Shown: piece after piece, positions 8,826-17,883 of the stretch
Layout of the letters: each line of letters starts with the position of its first letter
Position numbering within the stretch: the first letter of the stretch is position 1
Assembly (NCBI GenBank): GCA_902812365.1
Contig: CADDZC010000011.1
Coordinates: 1 to 64,000, forward strand
DNA length: 64,000 nucleotides
From: Acidobacteriota bacterium
Lineage (GTDB): Bacteria; Acidobacteriota; Terriglobia; UBA7540
Direction: 5' to 3'
Translations under genes and position numbers: made by a program
Notes under the pieces: generated by a model
Told to the model about the DNA's origin: nothing
Databases searched by the model: none
Seen by the model: only the letters and a program-made list of their open reading frames with translations

Positions 8826-9111
8826 CAACCTCGGCTAGGCGCGCCAAGATCGCCCCGCCACGGGCAGCTTGGGTGTCGGCTTGGCGGGCCTGAAGGTTCA
8901 AATCTCTTGGAAGCCCTCTCCTTCACTTTTATTCTACCCGAGCGCCCCCAGAGGTTTCAACCGCTCAGGCGGGAAGTCAAGCAGCGTGGAGGGGTGGATC
9001 GCAGGGCCTTTGCCTGAAGCTCAGAGATTCGACGGCGGAGAAGAAAGCTAGCCGGCCCATCGCGTCTGAAGCGACCGGATGCGCCTCGCTAGCCGGAATC
9101 GGAGCGCGGAT

Positions 9112-10128
9112 TCACGGTCCGAAGCCGAGGTTGTACAGGAAGATGAAGCGCAAGCGCAAATGGTCACCCGTGAACTCCGCCGGCAGCGGCGGAAACGGCA
9201 GCGAGGCGCGAATGCCGGCGCGCGCGGCCTCGTCGAGGGCGTAGGATCCAGATGAGGCCGAGGTCACGAGATCGGGAACCGAACCGTTCTTCATGATGGT
9301 AAAGTCCAGCGCCACGCGTCCCTTCTCGCCCAAGCGCGCCGACTCGGGAATTACGGCATACCAATTCTGGCGCACGATATAGATGATGCGTGCCAAATAG
9401 GGTCCGAAGTCGACGCCGCGAGTGTCGGAGAGGATAATCGGACCTTCGGTCGAAAAACTGGAGCTCAGGTTGTTCAACTGGGCCGTGGAGTCGCCCGCCC
9501 CCGGAATACGGCCGCTGGCCCGTCCCTCGGCAGCGGCTTGCAAAGATTGTTGAATAGCTTGCCCGGGCGAAGGCAACTCCAGTCGCGGGTTCTCCTGTGG
9601 CTGGGCGCGCGCCACGTCGTAAAGCTGTAGCTTGTGATCCGCCGGGTTCGAGGCGGGCGGAGTGGGATTGGCGGCCGGTGGAGACGGGGGAACGGGTCTC
9701 GGGGCCGGCGGAGTCGGCATGGAAGGTGGCTTGGGCTGGGCACCGGCGATCTCGGGCAGGGGAGTATTGCCGCGCAAGTAGGGCATCCTCAAAGCGTCCG
9801 GGTTGATAACCGGAGACTGGCCGCGCGCCACACGGTTTTGATCGGAGAGGTGATTGGTTTTGGGAGGACGCTCGAGCCGTTTTTCCAGGTCGGGCGGCAG
9901 ATAAAGGAACAAGGCCTGCGGCTTGGGTTGTTGCACCTCCGCCGTCAACCCCAGTAACTCTCGGCCGCGCTTCAAGATTCCTGGAGACTCGACCAGGATG
10001 CCGATCAACACCATGTGGAAAATGACCGAGAGCAGAAATAACGCTCGGCGCCGCCAGCGCTGTGCTTCGGCCTCAACCTCAAGCAGCAGGTGAAGCGGGA
10101 CGTTTTCATCCAGTGATCGAGTTGGCAT
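9112..10128 (-). CDS. TonB-domain envelope protein
   Basis: The 338-residue protein has a cytoplasmic N-terminus, one membrane helix (about residues 25-48, ALFLLSVIFHMVLIGILV), a long Pro-rich periplasmic linker and a C-terminal TonB/TolA-like domain (YLARIIYIVRQNWYAVIP onward). This is the layout of energy transducers that link the inner membrane motor to outer-membrane receptors. A TTG start at 10152 is possible, but ATG 10128 with AGGA ahead of it is preferred. It follows the Gfo/Idh gene by about 30 bases at the end of the lipid A operon. No exbB or exbD is nearby, so the partner motor must be elsewhere or the role may be structural. Confidence 0.82.
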   Translation of the reverse strand: MPTRSLDENVPLHLLLEVEAEAQRWRRRALFLLSVIFHMVLIGILVESPGILKRGRELLGLTAEVQQPKPQALFLYLPPDLEKRLERPPKTNHLSDQNRVARGQSPVINPDALRMPYLRGNTPLPEIAGAQPKPPSMPTPPAPRPVPPSPPAANPTPPASNPADHKLQLYDVARAQPQENPRLELPSPGQAIQQSLQAAAEGRASGRIPGAGDSTAQLNNLSSSFSTEGPIILSDTRGVDFGPYLARIIYIVRQNWYAVIPESARLGEKGRVALDFTIMKNGSVPDLVTSASSGSYALDEAARAGIRASLPFPPLPAEFTGDHLRLRFIFLYNLGFGP

Positions 10129-10161
10129 TTCGGTGATCCTGGCGCTCGGCAACCTGCGCCG

Positions 10162-11160
10162 TTACAGTTCGCCGCTTTGTCTCCCCGGCCGGGCCAAAGG
10201 CAGGCCGACGGCCGCGGCATGGATTTCGATGCAGTTCATGACCCTTTCGGCCAAAGCCAAGGCGGCACGACCCTCTCGACCCCCGACCAGCGGAGGGCGG
10301 CGCGTCCGGACGCAGTCGACAAAGGATTCGAGCTCCGCCCGCAAGGGTTCGACAGCGCGCGTCGGCAGCCGGCGAAAATGGATCTGAGAAGGGGAGCGGC
10401 CATGGGGGATACTGATCACCAAGGCATCGCGCCGCGAGAAGTCGATGGATATGTATTCGCGGGGCTGGAAATAGCGGAACTTTCTCACCTTCTCGGTGCT
10501 CACCCGGCTAGCGGTAAGGTTGGCCACGGCTCCATTGTGGAACTCGACGCGCGCATTGGCAATGTCAACTTTGTCGGACAGCACGGGCAGCCCCACCGCC
10601 CGCACTTCGCGCACGGCCGCTGCCACCATCCACAGAATCAAATCCAGGTCATGAATCATCAGGTCAAATACCACGTCGACATCGAGGCTGCGCGGGCTGA
10701 AGACACCCAACCGATGGACTTCAAAAAACAGCGGCTGGCGTGTAACCGCCTTGGCTGCCGTCACCCCGGGATTAAAGCGTTCGAGGTGCCCGACTTGCAA
10801 AATCCGCCCTTTTTCGTCCGCCAACCGAATGAGCTCATCGGCTTCCTCGAGCGTGCGCGTGATCGGTTTCTCGATCAGGATGTCCAAGCCGTGCTCGAGT
10901 GCCCGGCGTCCGAGGGCTGCGTGGTGAGTCGTTGGGACCGCCAGGCACGCGGCGCGAGCCATGTCCATTGCCTGCTCAAGGGTGTCGAAAGCCTGCACAC
11001 CCAGCTCCTCGGCAACCTCGCGGGCACGCTCCGTCCGCACGTCATAAACTCCGGCCAGATGCACACCCGGAATCTCTTTAAGCTGCCGCGCGTGATGACG
11101 CCCATGCTCGCCGACGCCGATGACAACGAAGGGAATGTTTGCATGCCCTGCTAGACTCAT
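10162..11160 (-). CDS. Gfo/Idh/MocA-family oxidoreductase in lipid A operon
   Basis: The 332-residue protein has an N-terminal Rossmann fold (FVVIGVGEHGRHHARQL) and the EKPITRTLEEADELI motif containing the conserved Lys of this family. It lies immediately after lpxI in the lpx operon. In Acidithiobacillus and Leptospira, GnnA, a member of this family, oxidises UDP-GlcNAc at C3 before the aminotransferase GnnB makes the 3-amino sugar used by LpxA for amide-linked lipid A. No gnnB is present here, so GnnA function is only a possibility. Other UDP-sugar oxidations remain open. Family is sure, substrate is not. Confidence 0.85.
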   Translation of the reverse strand: MSLAGHANIPFVVIGVGEHGRHHARQLKEIPGVHLAGVYDVRTERAREVAEELGVQAFDTLEQAMDMARAACLAVPTTHHAALGRRALEHGLDILIEKPITRTLEEADELIRLADEKGRILQVGHLERFNPGVTAAKAVTRQPLFFEVHRLGVFSPRSLDVDVVFDLMIHDLDLILWMVAAAVREVRAVGLPVLSDKVDIANARVEFHNGAVANLTASRVSTEKVRKFRYFQPREYISIDFSRRDALVISIPHGRSPSQIHFRRLPTRAVEPLRAELESFVDCVRTRRPPLVGGREGRAALALAERVMNCIEIHAAAVGLPLARPGRQSGEL

Positions 11161-11275
11161 GGAACCCGAACCACCGCGGGCCGGTTACAGCCTGACGGGC
11201 CGCTCTCGCCCGCGACTACCGGCGGCGGACATCGTGAGGCAGCACGAGCTGGCTGGCTTCTGGAAACTCTTTCGT

Positions 11276-12100
11276 TTACTCCGCCACGATCGATATTCCT
11301 GCCTCGTTCGCATCTTCGATCAGGCGTCTGCGCTCCAACATGAGCACCCTGCCAGCGTCGATGGCGAGCGTCGTAGCGTTCGAACGCCGCATGACCGCGA
11401 TGGTTCGGGGGCCGATCACCGGAACGTCAAAGCGCATATCCTGCCCGGGCTTACTGACTTTGACGACCACCAGGCGCCGACCGTGACTTAAAAGGGCGGC
11501 CCGCTCCAGGGCGGCGTCGGTACCCTCCATCGCCTCGACCGCCACGCAGGCGCGGTCAGCGACGACCACGGTCTGGCCGATGTCAAGAGCCGCGATCTGT
11601 TTGGCGATGTCGCGCCCATAAGTTATATCGGCCTGCTCCGTCGCGTCCGGGGCGCGGCGAGTCAGAGTTCCCGGCTCGGCCAGCAGCGGCTTCGAAAACA
11701 GAGTCGAATCCACTACTTCGATGCCGCGCTGTTCGAGCAGGCGTACAAACGCCCCGATCAGCGCATCCGTGTTCCGTTGCGCCAGTCCGTCGTAAGCGGC
11801 ACGAGCCAGCGGATCCGCTGTCACTGGCTGGAACATCTGCGCGTGTTTCACCTGACCCGCCAGAAGCAGGCGCTGGACATTCTCCCGTTCGAGCAGCTCA
11901 AGAAGACGCGCGACCTCGCCGAGGCCCACCCAGTGAATCCTTGCGGCTGCCCGATCGAGCTCCGGCGAGGCCTCCTCGCGAATGGCAAAAATCACAGGAT
12001 CGATGCCCCGTTCGCGCGCCGCCTCAAGGACGAGGAAAGGGAAGTGGCCGTTGCCGGCCACGATGCCGAAGCGAGCGGGCTCTTGCGCCGACTGGGTCAT
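11276..12100 (-). CDS. lpxI: UDP-2,3-diacylglucosamine pyrophosphatase LpxI
   Basis: LpxI hydrolyses UDP-2,3-diacylglucosamine to lipid X in lipid A synthesis and replaces LpxH in alphaproteobacteria and several other phyla. The 274-residue length fits. The N-terminus FGIVAGNGHFPFLVLEAARERG is typical, as are the central LLLAGQVKHAQMF and the C-terminal DVPVIGPRTIAVMRRSNATTLAIDAG with GISIVAE at the end. It lies between lpxA and the oxidoreductase gene. LpxD and LpxB are not in the window. Assignment is confident. Confidence 0.93.
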   Translation of the reverse strand: MTQSAQEPARFGIVAGNGHFPFLVLEAARERGIDPVIFAIREEASPELDRAAARIHWVGLGEVARLLELLERENVQRLLLAGQVKHAQMFQPVTADPLARAAYDGLAQRNTDALIGAFVRLLEQRGIEVVDSTLFSKPLLAEPGTLTRRAPDATEQADITYGRDIAKQIAALDIGQTVVVADRACVAVEAMEGTDAALERAALLSHGRRLVVVKVSKPGQDMRFDVPVIGPRTIAVMRRSNATTLAIDAGRVLMLERRRLIEDANEAGISIVAE

Positions 12101-12187
12101 GGGTGCATCTCGCGCCGGAGCGTGCGGTCGTCACACGAACTGGGCAATTCCCGCCAACCCCGTCCGTTCAGCGATTCAGGAACTCCG

Positions 12188-12964
12188 TCATTTCACCACT
12201 CCCCTCTCGCTGGTCTTGATGAATTCCACGAGTGCCCGAACCGATTCCGACGACAGACCGGCGGCTTCGATGGCTTCGAGGGCCTGCGTGGTGTTGAGGT
12301 GAGAGCGCGAAAGAAGTCGAAAGGCTTTTCCCAGTTCATCGATGTCTTGCCGGGGCAGGCCGCGGCGTTCCAGGCCGAGTCGGTTGGGCCCCAACACTTC
12401 CATGGGGCGGGGAGCCGTGGTCTTCGAATAGGGCAAAATATCCTTGTTGACGACGGTATAACTGCCCAAGAAGCTGTAAGCACCGATTCGGCAGAACTGG
12501 TGGATGCCGCAAAAAGCGCCGACCGTGGCGTGATCGCCGATCTCCACATGGCCGGCCAGCGAGGCTCCATTCGCCATGATGATGTGGTCCCCCAGGTGAC
12601 AGTCGTGGGCGATATGGACGTAGGCCATCAGCAGGTTGTGATGGCCGATCCGCGTGACGCCATCGCCTTCGGCGGTGCCGCGATGAACGGTGACAAACTC
12701 CCGGAAGGTGTTGCCGTCGCCAACCTCCAGCCGCGTCGGCTCCCCCCGGTATTTCAAATCCTGCGGCTCGAGGCCGATTGAGGCCCAGGGAAAAATGCGA
12801 TTATTGCGGCCGATCCGTGTGGGGCCGCTGACGACGACATGCGACATGATTTCGCAATCGTCGCCGATTTCCACGTGCTCCCCGATGATTGAGTACGGTC
12901 CGATGGTGACACTGCAAGCGATGTGAGCTTGGGGATGGATGATAGCCGTCGGATGAACTTTCAT
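12188..12964 (-). CDS. lpxA: UDP-N-acetylglucosamine O-acyltransferase LpxA
   Basis: LpxA performs the first acylation of lipid A synthesis in the cytoplasm. The protein is a left-handed parallel beta-helix built of hexapeptide repeats (KVHPTAIIHPQAHIACSV onward) followed by a C-terminal helical domain (residues about 190-258). The catalytic His is expected in YVHIAHDCHLG. I start at ATG 12964 (258 residues), because this ATG overlaps the fabZ stop as ATGA, rather than nine codons upstream. The fabZ-lpxA order is widely conserved. Whether it uses UDP-GlcNAc or the 3-amino analogue cannot be told from the motifs I can see. Confidence 0.95.
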   Translation of the reverse strand: MKVHPTAIIHPQAHIACSVTIGPYSIIGEHVEIGDDCEIMSHVVVSGPTRIGRNNRIFPWASIGLEPQDLKYRGEPTRLEVGDGNTFREFVTVHRGTAEGDGVTRIGHHNLLMAYVHIAHDCHLGDHIIMANGASLAGHVEIGDHATVGAFCGIHQFCRIGAYSFLGSYTVVNKDILPYSKTTAPRPMEVLGPNRLGLERRGLPRQDIDELGKAFRLLSRSHLNTTQALEAIEAAGLSSESVRALVEFIKTSERGVVK

Positions 12965-13437
12965 TTTGCTGGGTGATCGGCGATCACGCACGTGACGATC
13001 GCTTCCGCCACGAGTTTGCCGTCGACGCTGGCCCGGCCGCTCATGCGTCCAAAGTTGCTGCGCCGGCCCAAGACTTCCATTTCCACGCGGAGCTGATCTC
13101 CGGGAATGACCGGGCGGCGAAACTTGGCGTTCTCGATACCGGCAAAGTAGATGAGTTTCTCGCCCGGGGTTTCGTCACGGTAGAAGAGGACAGCCGCGAC
13201 CTGAGCCATCGACTCGATCACCAGCACGCCCGGCATCACCGGCGCGCCGGGAAAGTGGCCCTGGAAAAAATGTTCGTTGATGGTGACATTCTTGATTCCC
13301 ACAATGCGCTTGTTCGGCTCGAGCTCAATAATCCGATCCACCAGCAGGAACGGATACCGGTGGGGCAGAATTTTCATGATATCGGTGATGCTATAGACGA
13401 GCTGCTTCTCGGGCTCTGAGGTCGTCACCCCATCCAC
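12961..13437 (-). CDS. fabZ: 3-hydroxyacyl-ACP dehydratase FabZ
   Basis: The 158-residue hot-dog-fold enzyme has the signature HFPGAPVMPGVLVIESMAQ with the active-site His and Glu, preceded by ILPHRYPFLLVDR. It dehydrates 3-hydroxyacyl-ACP in fatty acid elongation and competes with lipid A synthesis for 3-hydroxyacyl chains, which explains its regular pairing with lpxA. Its stop overlaps the lpxA start by four bases. It is the first gene of the five-gene minus-strand lipid A unit that ends with the TonB-like gene. Confidence 0.96.
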   Translation of the reverse strand: MDGVTTSEPEKQLVYSITDIMKILPHRYPFLLVDRIIELEPNKRIVGIKNVTINEHFFQGHFPGAPVMPGVLVIESMAQVAAVLFYRDETPGEKLIYFAGIENAKFRRPVIPGDQLRVEMEVLGRRSNFGRMSGRASVDGKLVAEAIVTCVIADHPAK

Positions 13438-13604
13438 ATCTCACCGTCCCCGGACGCACACCGCGTCCCCGGCCAGCCGGTTCACTTCCCCGTTCAACGG
13501 CTTATGACCAAGCCGTCCTCACATTATACCAGGACCTGCGCTCGCAACGCGGTGACGGGGTTGTGGCCGTCGCCTCCGTCCACCGTTGCGTATAGAATGA
13601 GAAC

Positions 13605-14486
13605 GTGGACCCCGTGCGAGCGCGACCGACCTCTGAGTGCCTCCCGCCGATCCGCCTCATTGCCGTTGACCTCGACGGCACGCTACTGAACAGCGGATCG
13701 GAGATTTCGAGCGCCAACCGCGAGGCGCTGGCGGCGGCGGCCGCGAGAGGGATCGAAATCGTAGTCATCACCGGACGCCGGTTTCACTCCGCGCGGCGCT
13801 TCGTGGAGCAGATTCCGGCCGCCGCGACGATAATTTCGTCGAACGGCGCGCGGATCGGCTCGCTTTCGGGCGAAGTTTATCACTGCAACTTTTTGCCGGC
13901 CGAGACGGCGCTTGACGTACTCCGGGCGACGCGGGATTACCGGCCGTACGCCGTTCTTATCTACGACACGACCAAGCGGGGCCAAGTTATCCTCGAGCGG
14001 GGAGCGTCGCCGGCCGGGCCGCTCGGCTGGTATCTGAAGAATGCGCGCGACGTGTTGGCCCAGGCTCCCGACCTGGAGGCGGCGGTCGAAGGGGATCCCA
14101 TTCAGGTGATGTTCGGCGGGCCTCCGGTTGATATCGAGCCGGTCGAGCCGCTCCTGCGGGATTCTTCCGCCGCCCCTCACGTTCATCTGACGTGGACGAA
14201 ATATCCGGCCCGGAACGTCTCCATCCTTGACGTCCTGCGCGTTGGCTGCTCGAAGGGTGCGGCGCTCGCGATGTGGGCGGCTCGCTCGGGCATCCGGCCG
14301 AGCGAAGTTATGGCGATCGGCGACAATCACAACGATGCCGAGATGCTGCGTTTTGCCGGACGGCCCGTACTGATGGCCAATGGCAGCGCCGATCTCGGTG
14401 ATGGCGGGTACCTTTGCACCCTCTCCAATGACGACGACGGCGTGGCCTACGCCGTTCGTAAGTACGCCTTGAACGACGAACCGTAA
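13605..14486 (+). CDS. Cof-type HAD-IIB phosphatase
   Basis: The 293-residue protein carries the HAD motifs: motif I DLDGTLL with the nucleophile Asp, motif II VITGRR, a Lys in the SILDVLRVGCSKGAAL segment, and motif IV GDNHNDAEMLRFAG. The large cap between motifs II and III is that of subclass IIB (Cof/YbiV/YidA). Such enzymes dephosphorylate sugar phosphates or cofactors; the substrate cannot be predicted. The start is uncertain: GTG 13605 is the earliest choice, about 17 codons before the conserved core, and later GTG or TTG codons would also keep the domain whole. The gene is flanked by divergent fabZ and convergent yfhO-like genes. Confidence 0.88.
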   Translation: MDPVRARPTSECLPPIRLIAVDLDGTLLNSGSEISSANREALAAAAARGIEIVVITGRRFHSARRFVEQIPAAATIISSNGARIGSLSGEVYHCNFLPAETALDVLRATRDYRPYAVLIYDTTKRGQVILERGASPAGPLGWYLKNARDVLAQAPDLEAAVEGDPIQVMFGGPPVDIEPVEPLLRDSSAAPHVHLTWTKYPARNVSILDVLRVGCSKGAALAMWAARSGIRPSEVMAIGDNHNDAEMLRFAGRPVLMANGSADLGDGGYLCTLSNDDDGVAYAVRKYALNDEP

Positions 14487-14499
14487 AGGCTTCAGGTTC

Positions 14500-17049
14500 T
14501 CAATCGCGCCGGTAGAACCAGACTGAAAGAATGATGGTGACGAGCGAGACCGCGCCCCCGAGCGCCAGACCCTTCTGGTGATACGAGAAGCGGATGACGT
14601 GAGTGCCGGGGGAGGGAACTCGGACGGCGCGAAACAGCCAATCCGCCTGGAGTACGCCGACCGCATGGCCGTCGAGTGAAGCGCGCCAATTGGGGTCCCA
14701 CCGGTCGAGCAGCACCAGGTACGCCGGGCGCGAGAGGGTGGCGCGCACGGTGACGGAATCGGGGCGGCGGTCGAGGATTTGGACCTGACCCGCGGGAGCT
14801 TCGACGGATGCTGGCGGCGCGGCGGGCCTTCCCGACACTGAGGTCGAGCGCGCCTTCTCTGGCGGATCGGCATTCAAAATCACGATCCGGTCTGCGTCGA
14901 AAGTGGGATCCGAGAGCTTGGCTAACGTTTCCGCTGCGCTCGCGGACTGGATAGCCTCGTCGGTTAGGAACGCGCGTGGTTGGTAACAGAGGGTCTCGTA
15001 GACATAGCTCGGCTCGGGGGAACCGTTGAATACGGTCGAGACCTCACGGACGGTTGCGCTTGGCTGGCTCGTATCGCGCACGATATATTTGACGTTCGCC
15101 CGGCCGAGCAGGCAGTCCGCACGCGAGCGGTCGGGAGCCTGCTCAAGCTCGTAAATCCAGAACTCATACAAGGATGCTGGCAAAGCGCCTTCCATGTCGA
15201 GGTTTTGGGCCATCTCGACCCCCGCCAACATTCCTCCGCGGCGAAGCAGCAGGCGATCTCGAAACGCCGCCTGCTCGAGCGGCGACAGGCGGCCGGCACC
15301 CGGGATATTGTCAAAGCTCAGAAACTGCCGGAGCCCCGAGTTTGCCGCGTTGTCAGCCCGGCCGCCGATCAGATGGCTGAAGCGATAGGGTTCGGCAGGG
15401 TCGGACGGCTGCTCGACAACCGCTGGGCGATAAGTGTAAAAAATCTTCGGAACGGTCGGGTTTGCGTTGTAGTTGACGACGGCCAGCCTGGCCAATCCTA
15501 AAACCAACACGTACGGGACGGCTCGCCGCGCCCAGGCTCTCCCGCGATCGATAGAGATCATCCAGAGTGTGGCGCCGAGTGAGAATCCGATGAGCTCGGG
15601 CATGAGCAGGCGGATACCGTTCGCGATCTCCTGCGCGCTTGCCACCGCCGTCGCCGCCGGAAGCTGCTCGCGAACGTCTCGAATGACGAGGCTGTTGGTC
15701 TTCACCAGGATGGATGCCGCAGCGTGAATAATCCATTCAGGGCGCACGTAGGCGAGGGTCCATGCGGCCGTGGCCAGCGTCAACACCGCCCCGAGGGGCA
15801 GAAGCACGGTAAGGCGCGAAGGACGGGAATCCGCTTGGCGAAGCGCGTCCACTCCCCACCCCGCGAGCAGAGCGACCATCAAAGTCATCGGCACCGCGAA
15901 CTTGGCCGGGAACCGCACGACATGAAGAAGGGGCACCAGAAGGTAAGTTTCGGCAAACAGCGGTGTGAATCTCCCGAAGCCGAGGAAAAGCAGGAGCAGC
16001 GCCGTGCCAGCCACGAAGCGGCGGCGAGGATTCTTGCTGGCCGCTGCGCCAACTCCGGCGAGAAAAAGGGGGACAAAACCCATGAAGACAGACGCATAGT
16101 ACGGCTGATTGCGGGAACCGAGAACGAACGTCCAAAGCGTGGAAGAATCAAAGACCGAGCCGAAAAAGTTGGGAATCACCATTTCGATCAGTGAGAGCGG
16201 ATGAAGCGACCAGTAGGTCACCTCATTAAAGGGTAGACCGACGGCGCCCCGGCGCGAGCGTCGTAACACGTCCAAGGAGGGGAGGAGCTGCGCCGCCCCA
16301 AGCAGCAGCATCAGAATGCCGACGACGACGAAAGCTCCAGCCATGCGCCCGGTGGCCCATTCCCAGCCGCGGCGGCGGTCGCGCCCGCATCGGGACAGCG
16401 CGTAAGCCAGGGCGACTGCAAAAGTGGTGAACAATGTCAACGGTTCGGCGGCAAGGAATTGCAAGGCAAAAATGGCGGTGAGCTGAATCCAGGAACGGCG
16501 GCGTTGGCTCTCCCGAGCGCGATCGGTCGACAGCAGGGCCCAGGGAATCCACGCGGCGGCGGCCGCCTGATTGTAGAAGTTGCCGAGCGATAGAACCGGT
16601 CCGCTGAAGGTAAAGGCGGCGGCGGCGAAAAACGCTGCCAGCCGGCTCTGATCCCAACGGCGAGCCAGCCCGTACGCGCCCAACCCGCCGAGCGCCCAGT
16701 GCAGCACGTAATGTAAGCAATAGGCGTAACCGGCGGGAAGCAGAATGAGGAGCAGGGTTGAGGGATAGAAAAACAGATAGTTGGGGTTCGCCAGAGCGGG
16801 CTCGCCGAAGCTGAAGGCAGGATTCCAGAGCGGCAGATGACCGCTCCGCAACGTCCGGCGCACAAATTCGGCCCGCGGAAACGTGTAGGCGAACACGTCG
16901 CGATAGAAGAACATGTCGGATGTGAACAGCACCCGCCAGAACAGAGCGATGAGGAGGGCGAGCAAGACGCCGAGCGGAACCAGGTCGCGGCGCGAGAGCA
17001 ATGACGCCGGCTGTGAGCTTGCGCAGGGGAGGGGTTCAGACACGTTCAT
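14500..17049 (-). CDS. YfhO-type polytopic membrane protein, candidate GT-C glycosyltransferase
   Basis: The 849-residue protein has about a dozen membrane helices, then a soluble C-terminal part with a final helix (HQKGLALGGAVSLVTIILSVWF). Length and layout match the YfhO family; Bacillus YfhO is about 860 residues and is implicated in sugar transfer from a polyprenyl-phosphate donor to lipoteichoic acid. The first extracytoplasmic loop, FFYRDVFAYTFPRAEF followed by GHLPLWNPAFSFGEP, has the acidic and aromatic residues typical of GT-C folds. Its ATG overlaps the dprE2 stop as ATGA, so it belongs to the arabinose-lipid operon. I infer, but cannot show, that it uses polyprenyl-phospho-arabinose as donor. 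Confidence 0.75.
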   Translation of the reverse strand: MNVSEPLPCASSQPASLLSRRDLVPLGVLLALLIALFWRVLFTSDMFFYRDVFAYTFPRAEFVRRTLRSGHLPLWNPAFSFGEPALANPNYLFFYPSTLLLILLPAGYAYCLHYVLHWALGGLGAYGLARRWDQSRLAAFFAAAAFTFSGPVLSLGNFYNQAAAAAWIPWALLSTDRARESQRRRSWIQLTAIFALQFLAAEPLTLFTTFAVALAYALSRCGRDRRRGWEWATGRMAGAFVVVGILMLLLGAAQLLPSLDVLRRSRRGAVGLPFNEVTYWSLHPLSLIEMVIPNFFGSVFDSSTLWTFVLGSRNQPYYASVFMGFVPLFLAGVGAAASKNPRRRFVAGTALLLLFLGFGRFTPLFAETYLLVPLLHVVRFPAKFAVPMTLMVALLAGWGVDALRQADSRPSRLTVLLPLGAVLTLATAAWTLAYVRPEWIIHAAASILVKTNSLVIRDVREQLPAATAVASAQEIANGIRLLMPELIGFSLGATLWMISIDRGRAWARRAVPYVLVLGLARLAVVNYNANPTVPKIFYTYRPAVVEQPSDPAEPYRFSHLIGGRADNAANSGLRQFLSFDNIPGAGRLSPLEQAAFRDRLLLRRGGMLAGVEMAQNLDMEGALPASLYEFWIYELEQAPDRSRADCLLGRANVKYIVRDTSQPSATVREVSTVFNGSPEPSYVYETLCYQPRAFLTDEAIQSASAAETLAKLSDPTFDADRIVILNADPPEKARSTSVSGRPAAPPASVEAPAGQVQILDRRPDSVTVRATLSRPAYLVLLDRWDPNWRASLDGHAVGVLQADWLFRAVRVPSPGTHVIRFSYHQKGLALGGAVSLVTIILSVWFYRRD

Positions 17050-17786
17050 ACCGACAGTCTCTTAAAGACGCTCTCGGGAATGGCCCGCGCCGCCAGCATA
17101 ATAGGCCGCCAGAACCAGGGAAGATATACAACGTCCTGTCCACGCTGGATGGCTTTGAAAATGCCGCGCCCAACCGACTGGGGAGAGGCCACCAGAAACA
17201 ACCCTGGGCGCCCGAATGTCATAGCGGTGTCGACGAAACCCGGCTTGACGGTGATCACACGAACGCCGGCGCCAAACAGGCGGGCTCGCAGCCCCTGAAG
17301 ATAGGCGGAAAGGCCGGCCTTGGCCGCGCCGTAGAAATAGTTTTTTCTCCTCCCGCGATCGCCGGCCACCGAAGAAATCACCGCCAGGAATCCGCCCCGG
17401 CGACGCTCAAAATGGTTCGCCAGGATATTGAGGGCGGAAATGCAACCGGTAAAATTGGTGTCGAGAATGCGCCCGGCTTCCGCTGGATCTCGCTCGGCGA
17501 GAGCCTGATCGCCCAGGTAGCCGATGGACACGACGGCGCCTTCCAGAGCGCCGCCTGCCGCCTCGAAACAGGACTCGATTGCCGCGACATGGCTGGGAAA
17601 CTCGAGCGCGTCGAATAAACGGCCGGTTGCCCTTACGTTATGCCGGAAGGTGAAATCGGCCGCCCAGGCCGCCACCTCTTCGGGGTCGCGGCCGGTGAGA
17701 ACCAGATCGTACCGGCGCCCGGCAAACTCGGCGGCTACGGCTCGCCCGATGGCGGAAGTAACGCCCATGATCAACACGGTTGGCAT
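17046..17786 (-). CDS. dprE2: DprE2-like decaprenyl-phospho-2-keto-arabinose reductase (SDR)
   Basis: This 246-residue short-chain dehydrogenase has the NAD(P) motif GVTSAIG, the Asn region VSIGYLGDQ, the catalytic Ser in VISSVAGDRGRR and the YGAAK Tyr/Lys pair. The segments SVAGDRGRRKNYFYGAAKAG and VKPGFVDTAMT strongly resemble mycobacterial DprE2 (Rv3791), the second half of the epimerase that turns polyprenyl-phospho-ribose into polyprenyl-phospho-arabinose. It lies 97 bases after dprE1, exactly the expected partner, and overlaps the YfhO-like gene. A generic SDR is the alternative, but context and sequence together make DprE2 likely. Confidence 0.88.
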   Translation of the reverse strand: MPTVLIMGVTSAIGRAVAAEFAGRRYDLVLTGRDPEEVAAWAADFTFRHNVRATGRLFDALEFPSHVAAIESCFEAAGGALEGAVVSIGYLGDQALAERDPAEAGRILDTNFTGCISALNILANHFERRRGGFLAVISSVAGDRGRRKNYFYGAAKAGLSAYLQGLRARLFGAGVRVITVKPGFVDTAMTFGRPGLFLVASPQSVGRGIFKAIQRGQDVVYLPWFWRPIMLAARAIPESVFKRLSV

Positions 17787-17883
17787 TCGTCACCACCCCG
17801 CGCCATCGAAACCGCGCTGCTGTGCTCGTGCGTCGACGGGATCGCGGCGGGAAATTGCGACCATAAAACCTCGCCCAGCGTGG

